Source: Eunapius fragilis (lineage: Eukaryota > Porifera > Demospongiae > Spongillida > Spongillidae). From it: a stretch of 64,000 bases of DNA. The notes below the pieces were generated by a model. That model searched no databases. It was not told the DNA's origin and saw nothing but the letters and a program-made list of their open reading frames with translations. The DNA lies in assembly GCA_963681505.1 (NCBI GenBank), contig OY811979.1, forward strand, positions 1,349,430-1,413,429. The letters run 5' to 3'. The translations under genes and the position numbers were made by a program. Shown here one piece after another: positions 1 to 10,008 of the stretch (positions are counted from its first letter, which is position 1; every line of letters begins with the position of its first letter).

Positions 1-367
1 GGCCGATGGAACCAATTGGCTCAATTGGCATCAATTCATTGGTACATATCGCACCAATTGGGCCCGTGGAACCAATTGGCCCAATTTGCAATAAATCATT
101 GAGTGATATCGCACCAAATAGGCCCGTTTAACCAGTTGGCCCTATTGGCATATATATTACATATCACGCCAATTGGGCAGATGGAACCAATTGGCCCAAT
201 TGGCATTAATTCATTGGGACATATCACACCAATTGGGCTTGTGGAACCAATTGGCCCAATTGGCATACATAGTACAAATCGCACCAATTGGGCCGATGGA
301 ACCAATTGGCCCAATAGGCATCAATTTATTGGGACATATCGCACCAATTGGGCCCGTGGAACCAATA
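1..367. repeat. Satellite A (CCAATTGG satellite), left segment
   Basis: Tandem monomers of about 55 and 60 bp alternate. Each carries up to three copies or near copies of the palindrome CCAATTGG, joined by GGGCCCGTGGAA or GGGCCGATGGAA linkers and an ACATATCGC segment. The longer form has an extra ATTCATTGGG-type stretch. The array runs off the left edge of the window, so its full length is unknown. Reading frames here encode repetitive IGPIG or NWPNW peptides on both strands, which is what a stop-free repeat gives, and I do not call them genes. Confidence 0.95.
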
Positions 368-590
368 GAGGAGTTGCATTGACGTCACGCGCGCCTTGCA
401 TTGTTTAGTTACATCATATGTATGCTGCTATTTATGTATACGGCACGCTATAAATATGTACCACGTGAGCGTATGCCGCCGCCTTCTATCGTTCCCGTCC
501 GGTTATTGTTTATCTCGTACCCACGCAGCGCATATTTATAGTAACATACTTAGTGATGTAAGACGCGCGCGACGTCACATGCAACTCCTC
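368..590. mobile_element. MITE-like element with terminal inverted repeats inserted in satellite A
   Basis: A 223-bp non-satellite block interrupts satellite A. Its ends are inverted repeats: GAGGAGTTGCAT at 368-379 matches the complement of ATGCAACTCCTC at 579-590. The match continues inward through a GACGTCAC/GTGACGTC segment into a GCGCGC run, with about one indel. A second internal inverted pair is CTATAAATATG (448-458) against CATATTTATAG (531-541). The flanks read CCAATA and TATTGG, compatible with a TA target duplication as in Tc1/mariner-type MITEs. Because CCAATTGG is itself palindromic, the exact ends and the target-site duplication are ambiguous. There is no coding capacity, so it would be non-autonomous. 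The superfamily is inferred only from the size and the possible TA duplication. Confidence 0.75.
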
Positions 591-1542
591 TATTGGCCCA
601 ATTGGCATACATAGTACATATCGCGCCAATTGGGCCCGTGGAGCCAATTGGTCCAATTGGCATCAATAGGACATATCGCGCCAATTGGTCCGATGGAACC
701 AATTGGCCCAAATGGCATCAATTCATTGGGACAAATCGCACCAATTGGGCCCGTGGAACCAATTGGCCCAATTGGCATCAATAGGACATATCGCGCCAAT
801 TGGGCCCGTGGAACCAATTGGCCCAATTGGCATCAATAGGACATATCGCGCCAGTTGGGCGGATGGAACCAATTGGCCCAATTGGCATCAATTCATTGGG
901 ACATATCGCTCCAATTGGGCCCGTGGAACCAATTGGCCCAATTGGCATAAATAGTACATATCGCGCCAATTGGGCCGATGGAACCAATTGACCCAATTTG
1001 CAATAATTCATTGAGACATATCGCACCAAATGGCCCGATGAACCAATTGGCCCAATTGGCATAAATATTACATATCACGCCAATTGGGCAGATGGAACCA
1101 ATTGGCCCAATTGGCATACATAGTACATATCGCACCAATAGGGCCCGTGGAACCAATTGGCCCAATTGGCATTAATAGGACATATCGCGCCAATTGGGCC
1201 GATGGAACCAATTGGCTCAATTGGCATCAATTCATTGGTACATATCGCACCAATTGGGCCCGTGGAACCAATTGGCCCAATTTGCAATAAATCATTGAGT
1301 GATATCGCACCAAATAGGCCCGTTTAACCAGTTGGCCCTATTGGCATATATATTACATATCACGCCAATTGGGCAGATGGAACCAATTGGCCCAATTGGC
1401 ATTAATTCATTGGGACATATCACACCAATTGGGCTTGTGGAACCAATTGGCCCAATTGGCATACATAGTACAAATCGCACCAATTGGGCCCGTGGAACCA
1501 ATTGGCCCAATTTGCATCAATAGTACATATCGCGCCATTTGG
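591..1542. repeat. Satellite A (CCAATTGG satellite), right segment
   Basis: Continuation of the array of about 55/60-bp CCAATTGG monomers after the inserted element. The stretch from about 1197 to 1490 repeats positions 1-294 almost exactly at an offset of 1196 bp, including the unusual variants GTTTAACCAGTTGG and ATTGAGTGATATCGC. This shows a higher-order unit of about 1.2 kb. The array ends where the sequence passes into GATTTGGCTTTACG, the start of the 185-bp satellite. Confidence 0.95.
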
Positions 1543-2827
1543 GCTGATTGATTTGGCTTTACGTTGCAAATAGTTTAGTGGTTCCCTCCCATACATTTCT
1601 ATGAGAGAAAATTGGCTATTTTCTCACCAAGGTGTTAATTTAACAAACTAGTGGAGTTGCGATTGTACTTCATGGAACGAACGAGTAACCTGTTTTCTTT
1701 CTCAAAATAATGCCTCCTCTATAATCAGCTCATTGGTTTGGCTGTACCATGAAAATAGATTAGTGGTTCCCTCCCATACATTGCTATGGGAGTAAATTGG
1801 CTATGTTCCAACCAAGGTGTTAATTAAACAAACTAGCGGAGTTGCGATCTGTAATCATGTAACGAACGTGTAACCTGTTTTCTTTCACTAAGTAATGCTT
1901 CCTCTATAATCAGCTCATTGGTTTGGCTGTACTATGCAAATAGATAAGTGGTTCCCACCCATACATTTCTATGGGAGAAAATTGGCTATCTTCCCACCAA
2001 GGTGTTAATTAAACAACCTAGTGGAGTTGAGATCCTTATTCATCGAACGAACGAGTAACCTGTTTTCTTTCTCTACATAATGCCTCTTCTATATTCTGAT
2101 CAATGGTTTGGCTGTACGGTGCAAATAGATTAGTGGTTCCCTCCCATACAATTCTATGGGAGACAATTGGCTATCTTACCACCATGGTGTTAATTAAACA
2201 ACCATGTGGAGTAACAATCCTTATTCATGAAACGTACCAGTAACCTGTTTTCTTTCTCTTAATAATGCTTCCTTATCAATCGGCTCATTGGCTTGGCTAT
2301 ACAATGCAAATAGATTAGTGGTTCCCTCCCATACATTTCCGTGGGGGAAAATTGGCTATCTTCCCACCATGGTGTTAATTTAACAACCATGTGGAGTAAC
2401 AATCCTTATTCATGAAACGTACCAGTAACCTGTTTTCTTTCTCTTAATAATGTTTCCTTATCAATCGGCTCATTGGTTTGGCTATACAATGCGAATAGAT
2501 TAGTGGTTCCCTCCCATACATTTCCGTGTGGGAAAATTGGCTATCTTCCCACCATGGTGTTAATTTAACAACCATGTGGAGTAACAATCCTTATTCATGA
2601 AACGTACCAGTAACCTGTTTTCTTTCTCTTAATAATGTTTCCTTATCAATCGGCTCATTGGTTTGGCTATACAATGCGAATAGATTAGTGTTTCCCTCCC
2701 ATACATTTCCGTGGGGGAAAATTGGCTATCTTCCCACCATGGTGTTAATTTAACAACCATGTGGAGTAACAATCCTAGCTTATTCATGCAACGTACGAGT
2801 AACCTGTTTTCTTTCTCTTAATAATGC
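1543..2827. repeat. Satellite B: seven tandem 185-bp units
   Basis: The landmark GGTTCCCTCCCATACATT recurs at 1580, 1765, 1950, 2135, 2320, 2505 and 2690, a constant period of 185 bp. The first landmark hit is preceded by a partial unit. The last three or four copies are most alike, including the CATTTCCGTG variant, which suggests local homogenisation. The final copy is cut at AATAATG where the retroelement relic begins. The unit is collinear with the 185-bp monomer of satellite E (22-63 kb): shared GGTTCCC-CCCATACATTTCTATGGGA, then CTATCTT, GGTGTT, AGTAACC, AATGCC, TTGGT-TGG and TACCA in the same order. Confidence 0.93.
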
Positions 2828-2828
2828 C

Positions 2829-3866
2829 ATGCAAAAAATTAATGAACAACATCCTTTTATTAAATATACTTTCACACAATCTCTTTCCTCTGTAGATTTT
2901 TTAGATCTTACTATTTTTAAAGGTGAAAACTTCTCCATAGAAGGAACACTTTCTACTAAAACATTTTTAAAAAACAAATACATTTCAATATGTTCACAAA
3001 TATTCCCAACATGCTCCCCATATTAAAAAATCCATTATAAAAAGTGAATGCCTTAGATATCTCAGACAATGCACTAATAAAATAGATTTTGAAAAATATA
3101 AAAATGATTTAATACAACATTTTTTACATACAGGATATAAAAAAATATTCATTATAAAATGCATTAAAGATATTCAATTTGAAAATAAAGCCAACCTTAT
3201 CAAATTTAAATTTAAAAAAGGGATATAATTCCCCTAATTATTCCTTATGATCTTAGAAGAAAACATACGAAACATAAACATTGGAAAGATTTATATTGTG
3301 ATCCTGAACACAAATTGACATTTGATCAACCCCCTATTATTTGGTTTAAAAATTAAAAAAATATTGGACAAATTATAACCAAAACAGCTCTGACTAATGA
3401 TATTATAAAACTTGGTATACCCAACAGCCTAAAAAAGTATCAAACCCCCAAACTCATCACACCTTGTTTCAAGAATAACTGCAATACTTGTCAAGTTCTC
3501 TATAACAATAATTCCTTCATTTGTAACAATACAAAACAAAAACATTATATACGCAATAGATTCTCATGTGACTCAAGAAATCTTATTTATGTCATCCAAT
3601 GTAACATTTGTCAAGCACAATATGTCGGCCAAACATCCACACCTATCAGAGCCAGACTCAGACATCATCGCAACAAATTCAATACCAGAAACGTCACCCC
3701 AAGACAACACCTATATATTCATTTTGGCAAGCACCGCCAGTTCAATTTTACCTTTATCCCTGTTGAAATTGTACCCCCTAATCAACTTCGGAACAGAGAA
3801 TATTAACTTTGGATTCAGAAACTTAATACAACCATTCCATACGGTCTGAACTCAGTCTTCGTATAA
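2829..3866 (+). pseudogene. Penelope-like retroelement relic: RT C-terminus, linker and GIY-YIG endonuclease
   Basis: Three joined reading segments give one broken protein: 2829-2975 (frame 0), about 2977-3228 (frame 1) and 3225-3866 (frame 0 again). The first contains FLDLTIFKG followed by a TKTF-type segment, typical of the end of Penelope-like reverse transcriptases. The second carries the RT-proximal, basic, Lys-rich continuation. The third has a Cys-rich linker (CFKNNCNTC from 3465) and a GIY-YIG nuclease: LIY at 3582-3590 and YVG at 3621-3629, followed by an Arg/His-rich helix and the candidate catalytic Glu at 3798-3800. In-frame stops lie at 3354-3356 and 3804-3806, and two compensating frameshifts lie near 2975 and 3225. 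The RT catalytic palm is missing, so the copy is 5'-truncated, as expected of target-primed insertion. The family is inferred from the RT-linker-GIY-YIG order. The copy is dead. Confidence 0.82.
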
Positions 3867-4275
3867 CCCCACACATTACCGCCAACATACCCAAGTATAT
3901 GCTTATCATCCTTTATTCCCATTTCATCCTAGAGCACCATCTTCAAAAAGAAACAACGACTCCCGTACTTTTGTCCCACCACCATTTTTGTTACTACCAA
4001 TTATAATCTTCCAATAACTTGTATTTTATTCATAGATCTACAAAGAGCTCCTCCTTCACGATGAGCAACCCACCGCCCACTACAAGCCATCGTATGATCT
4101 AACACCGCCTTTTTTTGGAATATTACAGCTCAACACCAGAACAATCTAGAAGTAGAAATTTCACCTGCACGCACACACCCGCTAAAATTCACGCGCACAC
4201 CTGCTAAATTCATGCCATACGCACGCACACACATATATAACACCCAATATGTAACACCGCGCATTCGTATCCGCC
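3867..4275. other. Probable 3' region of the Penelope-like relic; no gene seen
   Basis: This AT-rich stretch directly follows the end of the endonuclease reading frame and has no convincing ORF. Near 4170-4215 there is a small imperfect tandem duplication, GCACAC-CCGCTAAAATTC against GCACAC-CTGCTAAATTC, with CACGCACAC-rich sequence around it. I infer that it is 3' untranslated or terminal-repeat sequence of the retroelement because it leads into the hammerhead-like motif. The 3' boundary of the element is not visible. Confidence 0.4.
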
Positions 4276-4330
4276 GTGGCACTGAGGAAGGCTGAAGACG
4301 CCGAAATATATTTGCCCATATACCCGGAGA
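4276..4330 (+). ncRNA. Degenerate hammerhead-ribozyme-like motif
   Basis: The conserved hammerhead core order is present: CTGAGGA (CUGANGA) at 4282-4288, a short stem-loop II candidate with GGC pairing GCC across 4290-4302, then GAAA at 4303-4306. A candidate stem III follows: TATAT at 4307-4311 pairs with ATATA at 4318-4322 around the loop TTGCCC. The base expected to be U16.1 is C (4323), and stem I pairing is weak, so self-cleavage is doubtful. Penelope-like elements are known to carry hammerhead ribozymes, and this motif lies about 415 bp past the GIY-YIG ORF, which favours a decayed ribozyme over chance. Confidence 0.35.
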
Positions 4331-4629
4331 GAACTTGCGCGATTACCGACAACCGATAAGTACTAATTAACGTCTTCATCTTTTAATCTGTATTGCTCCA
4401 AATATACTATCCTCCATATACTGCCATCGTCCATCGCCAACATAAGGACCTCACAAATTTCAAAGGACGCGCCCAAAGGCAAACGTCAGAGACGGTACGT
4501 AACCCGTACCCACGAACTTTCATCGATACAAACGTATTTTGACAAAGGCTTGCCTACATCACCCATATCTTTGAGTATACCTTCCCCACTCCCCATCCCT
4601 TCTCCCATATCTCCCCAACATCTCTGAAT
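4331..4629. other. Unassigned sequence between retroelement tail and Ser/Thr-rich ORF
   Basis: Non-tandem sequence with no supported gene, RNA or repeat. It may be more of the Penelope-like terminal region or host flank, and I see no boundary that decides between them. Confidence 0.4.
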
Positions 4630-4986
4630 ATGAGTACTAATGCCACATATTCTGATACACAACCTAGTAAAAACTCTACCATATCTTCCAGTTCACTATC
4701 TGCAGACATTTTCACCAGTTCTAGTTCCATTCCAGTCATTGTATCCAGTTCCAGTTCCATTCCAGTCCTTGTATCCAGCTCCAGTTCCAATTCCACATCA
4801 GTTACTCAATCCAGCTCCAGTTCAAATCCTGTTATAGCCACATCCACAACTACTTCTAATCTTTGTCCAGACACTGTAACAACCACTATCAACATGACTA
4901 CACAAACCATTAACTCTTCAACAAGTGTTAACCTTGCTCAACCATTATACACACCTACTATATCAACTACAAGTTGCATTACATGA
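4630..4986 (+). other. Ser/Thr-rich low-complexity ORF, coding status uncertain
   Basis: A 118-codon ATG-initiated frame encodes a Ser/Thr-dominated peptide with runs such as SSSSSIPV, repeated three times by a short tandem repeat of CCAGTTCCA-type sequence. It has no signal peptide, no membrane segment and no recognised domain. The frame ends in TTSCIT, but Ser/Thr-rich coding-like sequence resumes in another frame to about 5095 (STSTNNTSCTTSS), suggesting a frameshifted longer low-complexity frame. It could be a mucin-like exon fragment, the 5' part of another decayed retroelement, or chance coding of a CCA/TCC-rich microrepeat. Confidence 0.25.
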
Positions 4987-5110
4987 TCAGCTACATTACC
5001 TTTATTGTCTAACACATACCCCACCACCTAATCTGTTGTCACCATCATCCCCTCTACATCTACTAACAACACCTCTTGTACAACATCTTCCCTATCTAGA
5101 GACATTTGTG

Positions 5111-8100
5111 ACGTATGTCAATATGTATGACTCCTGCAGGAGTCATGTTACTCAATGTATGACTCCTGCAGGAGTCAAGTTACTCAATGTATAACTCCTG
5201 CAGGAGTCAATTATGTCACTATGCATGACACCTGCGGGAGTCAAGTAGTTCAATGTATGACTCATGTCAGTATGTATGAGTTCTGCAGAAGTCATGTATC
5301 TCCATGCATGACTCCTGCAGGAGTGAACAATCTCCATGTATGACTCCTGCAGGAGTAAAATATGTCACTATGAATGACTACTGCAGGAGTCAAGTAATTC
5401 AATGAATGACTCCTACAAGAGTCAAGTTTGTCAGTATGCATGACTCCTGCAGGAGTCAAATATTTCAATGAATGACTCCGGCAGGAGTAAAGTATGTCAA
5501 TATGTGTGACTCCTCCAGGAGTCATGTATCTCCATGCATGACTCCTGCAGGAGTCAAGTATGTCAGTATGTATTACTCCTGCAGGAGTCAATTATCTCAA
5601 TGTATGACTCCTGCAGGAGTCAAGTATCTCCATGCATGACTCCTGCAGGAGCAAGTATGTCAGTATGTATGACTCCTGCAGGAGTCAAGTATGTCAATAT
5701 ATCTGACTCCTGCAGGAGTCAAGTATTTCAATGTATGACTCCTGCAGGAGTCAAGTATTTCAATGTATGACTCCTGCAGGAGTCAAGTATATCAGTATGT
5801 ATGACTCCTGCAGGAGTCAACTATATATTTGCATGACTCCTGCAGGAGTCAAGTATCACAATGTATGACTCCTGCAGGAGTCAAGTATCTCCATGCATGA
5901 CTCCTGCAGGAGTCAAGTATGTCAGTATGTCTGACTCCTGCAGGAGTCAAGTATTACAATGAATGAGTCAAGTATTTCAATGTATGACTCCTGCAGGAGT
6001 CAAGCATATCAATATGAATGACTCCTGCAGGAGTCAAGTATCTCTATGCATGACTCCTAAAAGAGTCAAGTATATCAGTATGCATGACTCCTGCAGGAGT
6101 CAAGTATCTCAATGTATGACTCCTCCAGGAGTAATGTATCTCCATGCATGACTCCTGCAGGAGTCAAGTATGTCAGTATGCAAGACTCCTTCATAAGTCA
6201 AGTATCTCAATGCATGACTCCTGCAGGAGTGAAGTATCTCCATGCATGACTCCTGCAGGAGTCAAGTATGTCAGTATGTATGACTCCTGCAGGAGTCAAG
6301 TATGTCACTCAAGTATTTCAATGTATGACTCCTGAAGGAGACAAGTATTTCAATTTATGACTCCTGCAGGAGTCAAGTATGTCAATATGTCTGACTCCTG
6401 CAGGAGTCAAGTTTTTCAATTTATGACTCCAGCAGGAGTCAAGTATGTCAATATGTCTGACTCCTGCAGGAGTCAAGTATTTCAATGTATGACTCCTGCA
6501 GGAGTCAAGTATTTCAATGTATGACTCCTGCAGGAGTCAAGTATGTCAATATGTATGACTCCTGCAGGAGTCAAGTATCTCCATGCATGACTCCTGAAGG
6601 AGTCAAGTATGTCAGTATCAATGACTCCTATAGGGGCCATATGTCAATATGTATGACTCCTGCAGGAATCAAGTATGTCACTATGCATGACACCTGCGTT
6701 AGTCAAGTAGTTCAATGTACGACTCCTGAAGGAGTCAAGTATGTAAATATGTATGACTTCTGCAGAAGTCATGTATCTCCATGCATGACTCCTGCAGGAG
6801 TGAACAATCTACATGTATGACTCCTGCAGGAGTCAAGTATGTCAGTATGTATGACTCCTGCAGGAGTCAAATATGTCACTATGAATGACTCCTGCAAGAG
6901 TCAAGTATTTCAATGTATGACTCCGACAAGAGTCAAGTATGTCAGTATGCATGACACCTGCAGGAGTGAAGTATTTCAATGTATGACTCCTGCAGGAGTC
7001 AAGTCTCTCAATGTATGACTCCTGCAGGAGTCAAGTATCTCCATGCATGACTCCTGAAGGAGTCAAGTATGTCGGTATTAATAACTCCTATAGGGACCAT
7101 ATGTCAAAATGTATGACTCCTGTAGGAGTGAGCAATCTCCATGTATGACTCCTGCAGGTGTCAAGTATGTCAGAATGTATGACTCCTGCAGGAGTCAAAT
7201 ATGTCAATATGCATAACTCCTGCAGGAGTCAACTATATATTTGCATGACTCCTGCAAGAGTCAAGTATGTCAGTATTCATGACTTCTGCAGGAGTCAAGT
7301 ATCTCAATGTATGACTCCTGCAGGAATCAAGTATGTCATTATGCATGACACCTGCGTTAGTCAAGTAGTTCAATGTACGACTCCTGAAGGAGTCAAGTAT
7401 GTAAATATGTATGACTTCTGCAGAAGTCATGTATCTCCATGCATGACTCCTGCAGGAGTGAACAATCTCCATGTATGATACCTGCAGGAGTCAAGTATGT
7501 CAGTATGCATGACTCCTGCAGGAGTCAAGTATTTCAATGTATGACTCCTGCAGGAGTCAAGTATTTCAATGTATGACTCCTGCAGGAGTCAAGTATTTCA
7601 ATGTATGACTCCTGCAGGAGTCAAATATGTTAATGTGTATGACTCCTAAAGGAGTCAAGTATCTCCATGCAAGACTCCTGCAGGAGTCAGGTATGTCAGT
7701 ATGAATGACTCCTGCAGGAGTCATATGTCAATTTGTATGACTCCTGCAGGAGTGAGCAATCTCCATGTATGACTCCTGCAGGAGTCAAGAATGTCAGATT
7801 GTATGAGTCTGGCAGGAGTCAAGTATGTCAATATGTATGACTATTGCAGGAGTCAACTATATACTTGCATGACTCCTGCAGGAGTCAAGTATGTCAATAT
7901 GTATGACTCCTGCAGGTATCAACTATATATTTGCATGGCTCCTGCAGGAGTCAAGTATGTCAGTATGCATGACTCCTGCAGGAGTCAAGTTACTCAATGT
8001 ATGACTCCTGCAGGAGTCAAGTTACTAAATGTATAACTCCTGCAGGAGTCAATTATGTCACTATGCATGACACCTGCGGGAGTCAAGTAGTTCAATATAT

Positions 8101-8870
8101 GACTCATGTCAGTATGTATGACTTCTGCAGAAGTCATGTATCTCCATGCATGACTCCTGCAGGAGTGAACAATCTCCATGTATGACTCCTGCAGGACAGG
8201 TTGTATGACTGCTGCAGGAGTCAAATATGTCACTATGAATGCAGGAGTCAAGTATTTCAATGTATGACTCCTACAAGAGTCAAGTTTGTCAGTATGCATG
8301 ACTCCTGCAGGAGTCAAATATATCAATGTATGACTCCTGCCGTAGTAAAGTATGTCAATATGTATGACTCCTCCAGGAGTCATGTATCTCCATGCATGAC
8401 TCCTGCAGGAGTCAAATATATCAGTATATATTACTCCTGCAGAAGTCAACTATATACTTGCATGACTCCTGCAGTAGTCAAGTATGTCAGTATGCAAGAC
8501 TCCTGCAGGAGTCAATTATCTCAATGTATGACTCCTGCAGGAGTCAAGTATAGCTCCATGCATGACTCCTGCAGGAGCAAGTATGTCAGTATGTATGACT
8601 CCTGCAGGAGTCAAGTATGTCACTCAAGTGTTTCAATGTATGACTCCTGCAGGAGTCAAGTTTTTCAATTTATGACTCCTGCAGGAGTCAAGTGTGTCAA
8701 TATGTCTGACTCCTGCAGGAGTCAAGTATTTCAATTTATGACTCCTGCAGGAGTCAAGTATGTCAATATGTCTGACCCCTGCAGGAGTCAAGTATTTCAA
8801 TGCATGACTCCTGCAGGAGTCAAGTATTTCACTGTATAACTCCTGCAGGAGTCAAGTATGTCAATATGTA
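5111..8870 (+). repeat. Satellite C, forward-oriented block (GACTCCTGCAGGAGTC palindrome)
   Basis: Tandem monomers of 32 or 34 bp each carry the perfect 16-bp palindrome GACTCCTGCAGGAGTC, with a central PstI site CTGCAG. The asymmetric linkers read AAGTATTTCAATGTAT, AAGTATGTCAGTATGTAT, AAGTATCTCCATGCAT or AACTATATATTTGCAT. In this block the palindrome is preceded by AT and followed by AAGTA, which defines the forward orientation. Longer units exist: a block ending near 6820 recurs about 658 bp later near 7478, and the region near 5155-5343 recurs about 2842 bp later at 7997-8185. Peptides such as MYDSCRSQV or [10 protein letters not shown] are repeat translations on both strands and not genes. 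Confidence 0.95.
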
Positions 8871-8894
8871 TGACATTCTTGACTACTGCAGGAG
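8840..8894. other. Satellite C orientation-switch junction with hairpin potential
   Basis: Forward monomers end and reverse-complement monomers begin here. CAAGTATGTCA (8853-8863) faces TGACATTCTTG (8871-8881) across the 7-nt spacer ATATGTA (8864-8870). The inverted match extends outward to about 24 bp per arm with two mismatches and takes in the palindromic cores on each side. To the left every linker reads AAGTA after the core. To the right the core is preceded by TACTTG. Confidence 0.9.
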
Positions 8895-10008
8895 TCATGC
8901 TTGGAGATACTTGACTCCTGCAGGAGTCATACATTGAGACACTTGACTCCTGCAGGAGTCTTGCATACTGACATACTTGACTCCTGCAGGAGTCATACAA
9001 ATATATAGTTGACTCCTGCAGAAGTCATACATACTGACATACTTGACACCTGCAGGAGTCATAATTGAAATACTTGACTCCTGCAGGAGTCATACATTGA
9101 AATTCTTGAGTGACATACTTGACTCCTGCAGGAGTCATACATACTGACATACTTGACTCCTGCAGGAGTCATGCTTGGAGATACTTGACTCCTGCAGGAG
9201 TCATACATTGAGACACTTGACTCCTGAAGGAGTCTTGCATACTGACATACTTGACTCCTGCAGGAGTCATGCAAATATATCGTTGACTCCTGCAGGAGTC
9301 ATACATTGAAATACTAGACTCCTGCTGGAGTCATAATTGAAATAATTGACTCCTGCAGGTGTCATACATTGAAATTCTTGAGCGACATACTTGACTCCTG
9401 CAGGAGTCATACATACTGACATACTTGACTCCTGCAGGAGTCATGCATGGACATACTTGACTCCTGCATGAGTCATACATTGAGATACTTGACTCCTGCA
9501 GGAGTCATACATACTGACAAACTTGACTCCTGCAGGAGTCATGCTTGGAGATACTTGACTCCTGCAGGAGTCATGCATTGAGACACTTGACTCCTGCAGG
9601 AGTCTTGCATACTTACATACTTGACTCGTGCAGGAGTCATGCAACTATATAGTTGACTCCTGCAGGAGTCATACATACTGACATACATGACTCCTGCAGG
9701 AGTCATACATAGTGAAATACTTGACTCCTGCAGGAGTCATACATTGAAATACTTGACTCCTGCAGGAGTCAGACATATTGACATACTTGACTCCTGCAGG
9801 AGTCATAATTGAACTACTTGACTCCTGCAGGAGTCATACATACTGACATACTTGACTCCTGCAGGAGTCATGCATGGAGATACTTGACTCTTGCGGGAGT
9901 CATACATACTGACATATTTGACTCCGGCAGGAGTCATACATTGAAATACTTGACTCCTGCGGGACTCATACATTGAGATACTTGACTCCTGCAGGAGTCA
10001 TTGATACT
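8871..10008 (-). repeat. Satellite C, reverse-oriented block before the microsatellite
   Basis: The same 32-34-bp palindromic monomer in the opposite orientation: TACTTGACTCCTGCAGGAGTC followed by ATACATTGAAA, ATACATACTGACA, ATGCTTGGAGA or ATGCAAATATATAG linkers. The linker types are the reverse complements of those in the forward block, so the two blocks are the same family. The last unit before the microsatellite stops within GATACTG, where a normal unit would continue ACATACTTG. Confidence 0.94.

Noticed and set aside
1..1542. ORFs encoding IGPIG or NWPNW repeats as collagen- or antifreeze-like proteins
   Set aside because: Similar peptides appear in several frames on both strands because CCAATTGG is palindromic. 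This is a property of the repeat.
3568..3849. 93-codon ORF beginning MTQEILF as a separate gene
   Set aside because: It is an off-frame shadow of the GIY-YIG reading frame. The true frame over the same bases gives the recognisable LIY...YVG nuclease motif.
4182..4379. Minus-strand 65-codon ORF
   Set aside because: It overlaps the CACACA-rich segment and the hammerhead-like motif, with no domain and no support for expression.
4554..4796. Minus-strand Glu/Leu-rich ORF (MELELELDT...)
   Set aside because: It is the antisense reading of the same CCAGTTCCA microrepeat that yields the Ser-rich frame, and there is no reason to prefer it.
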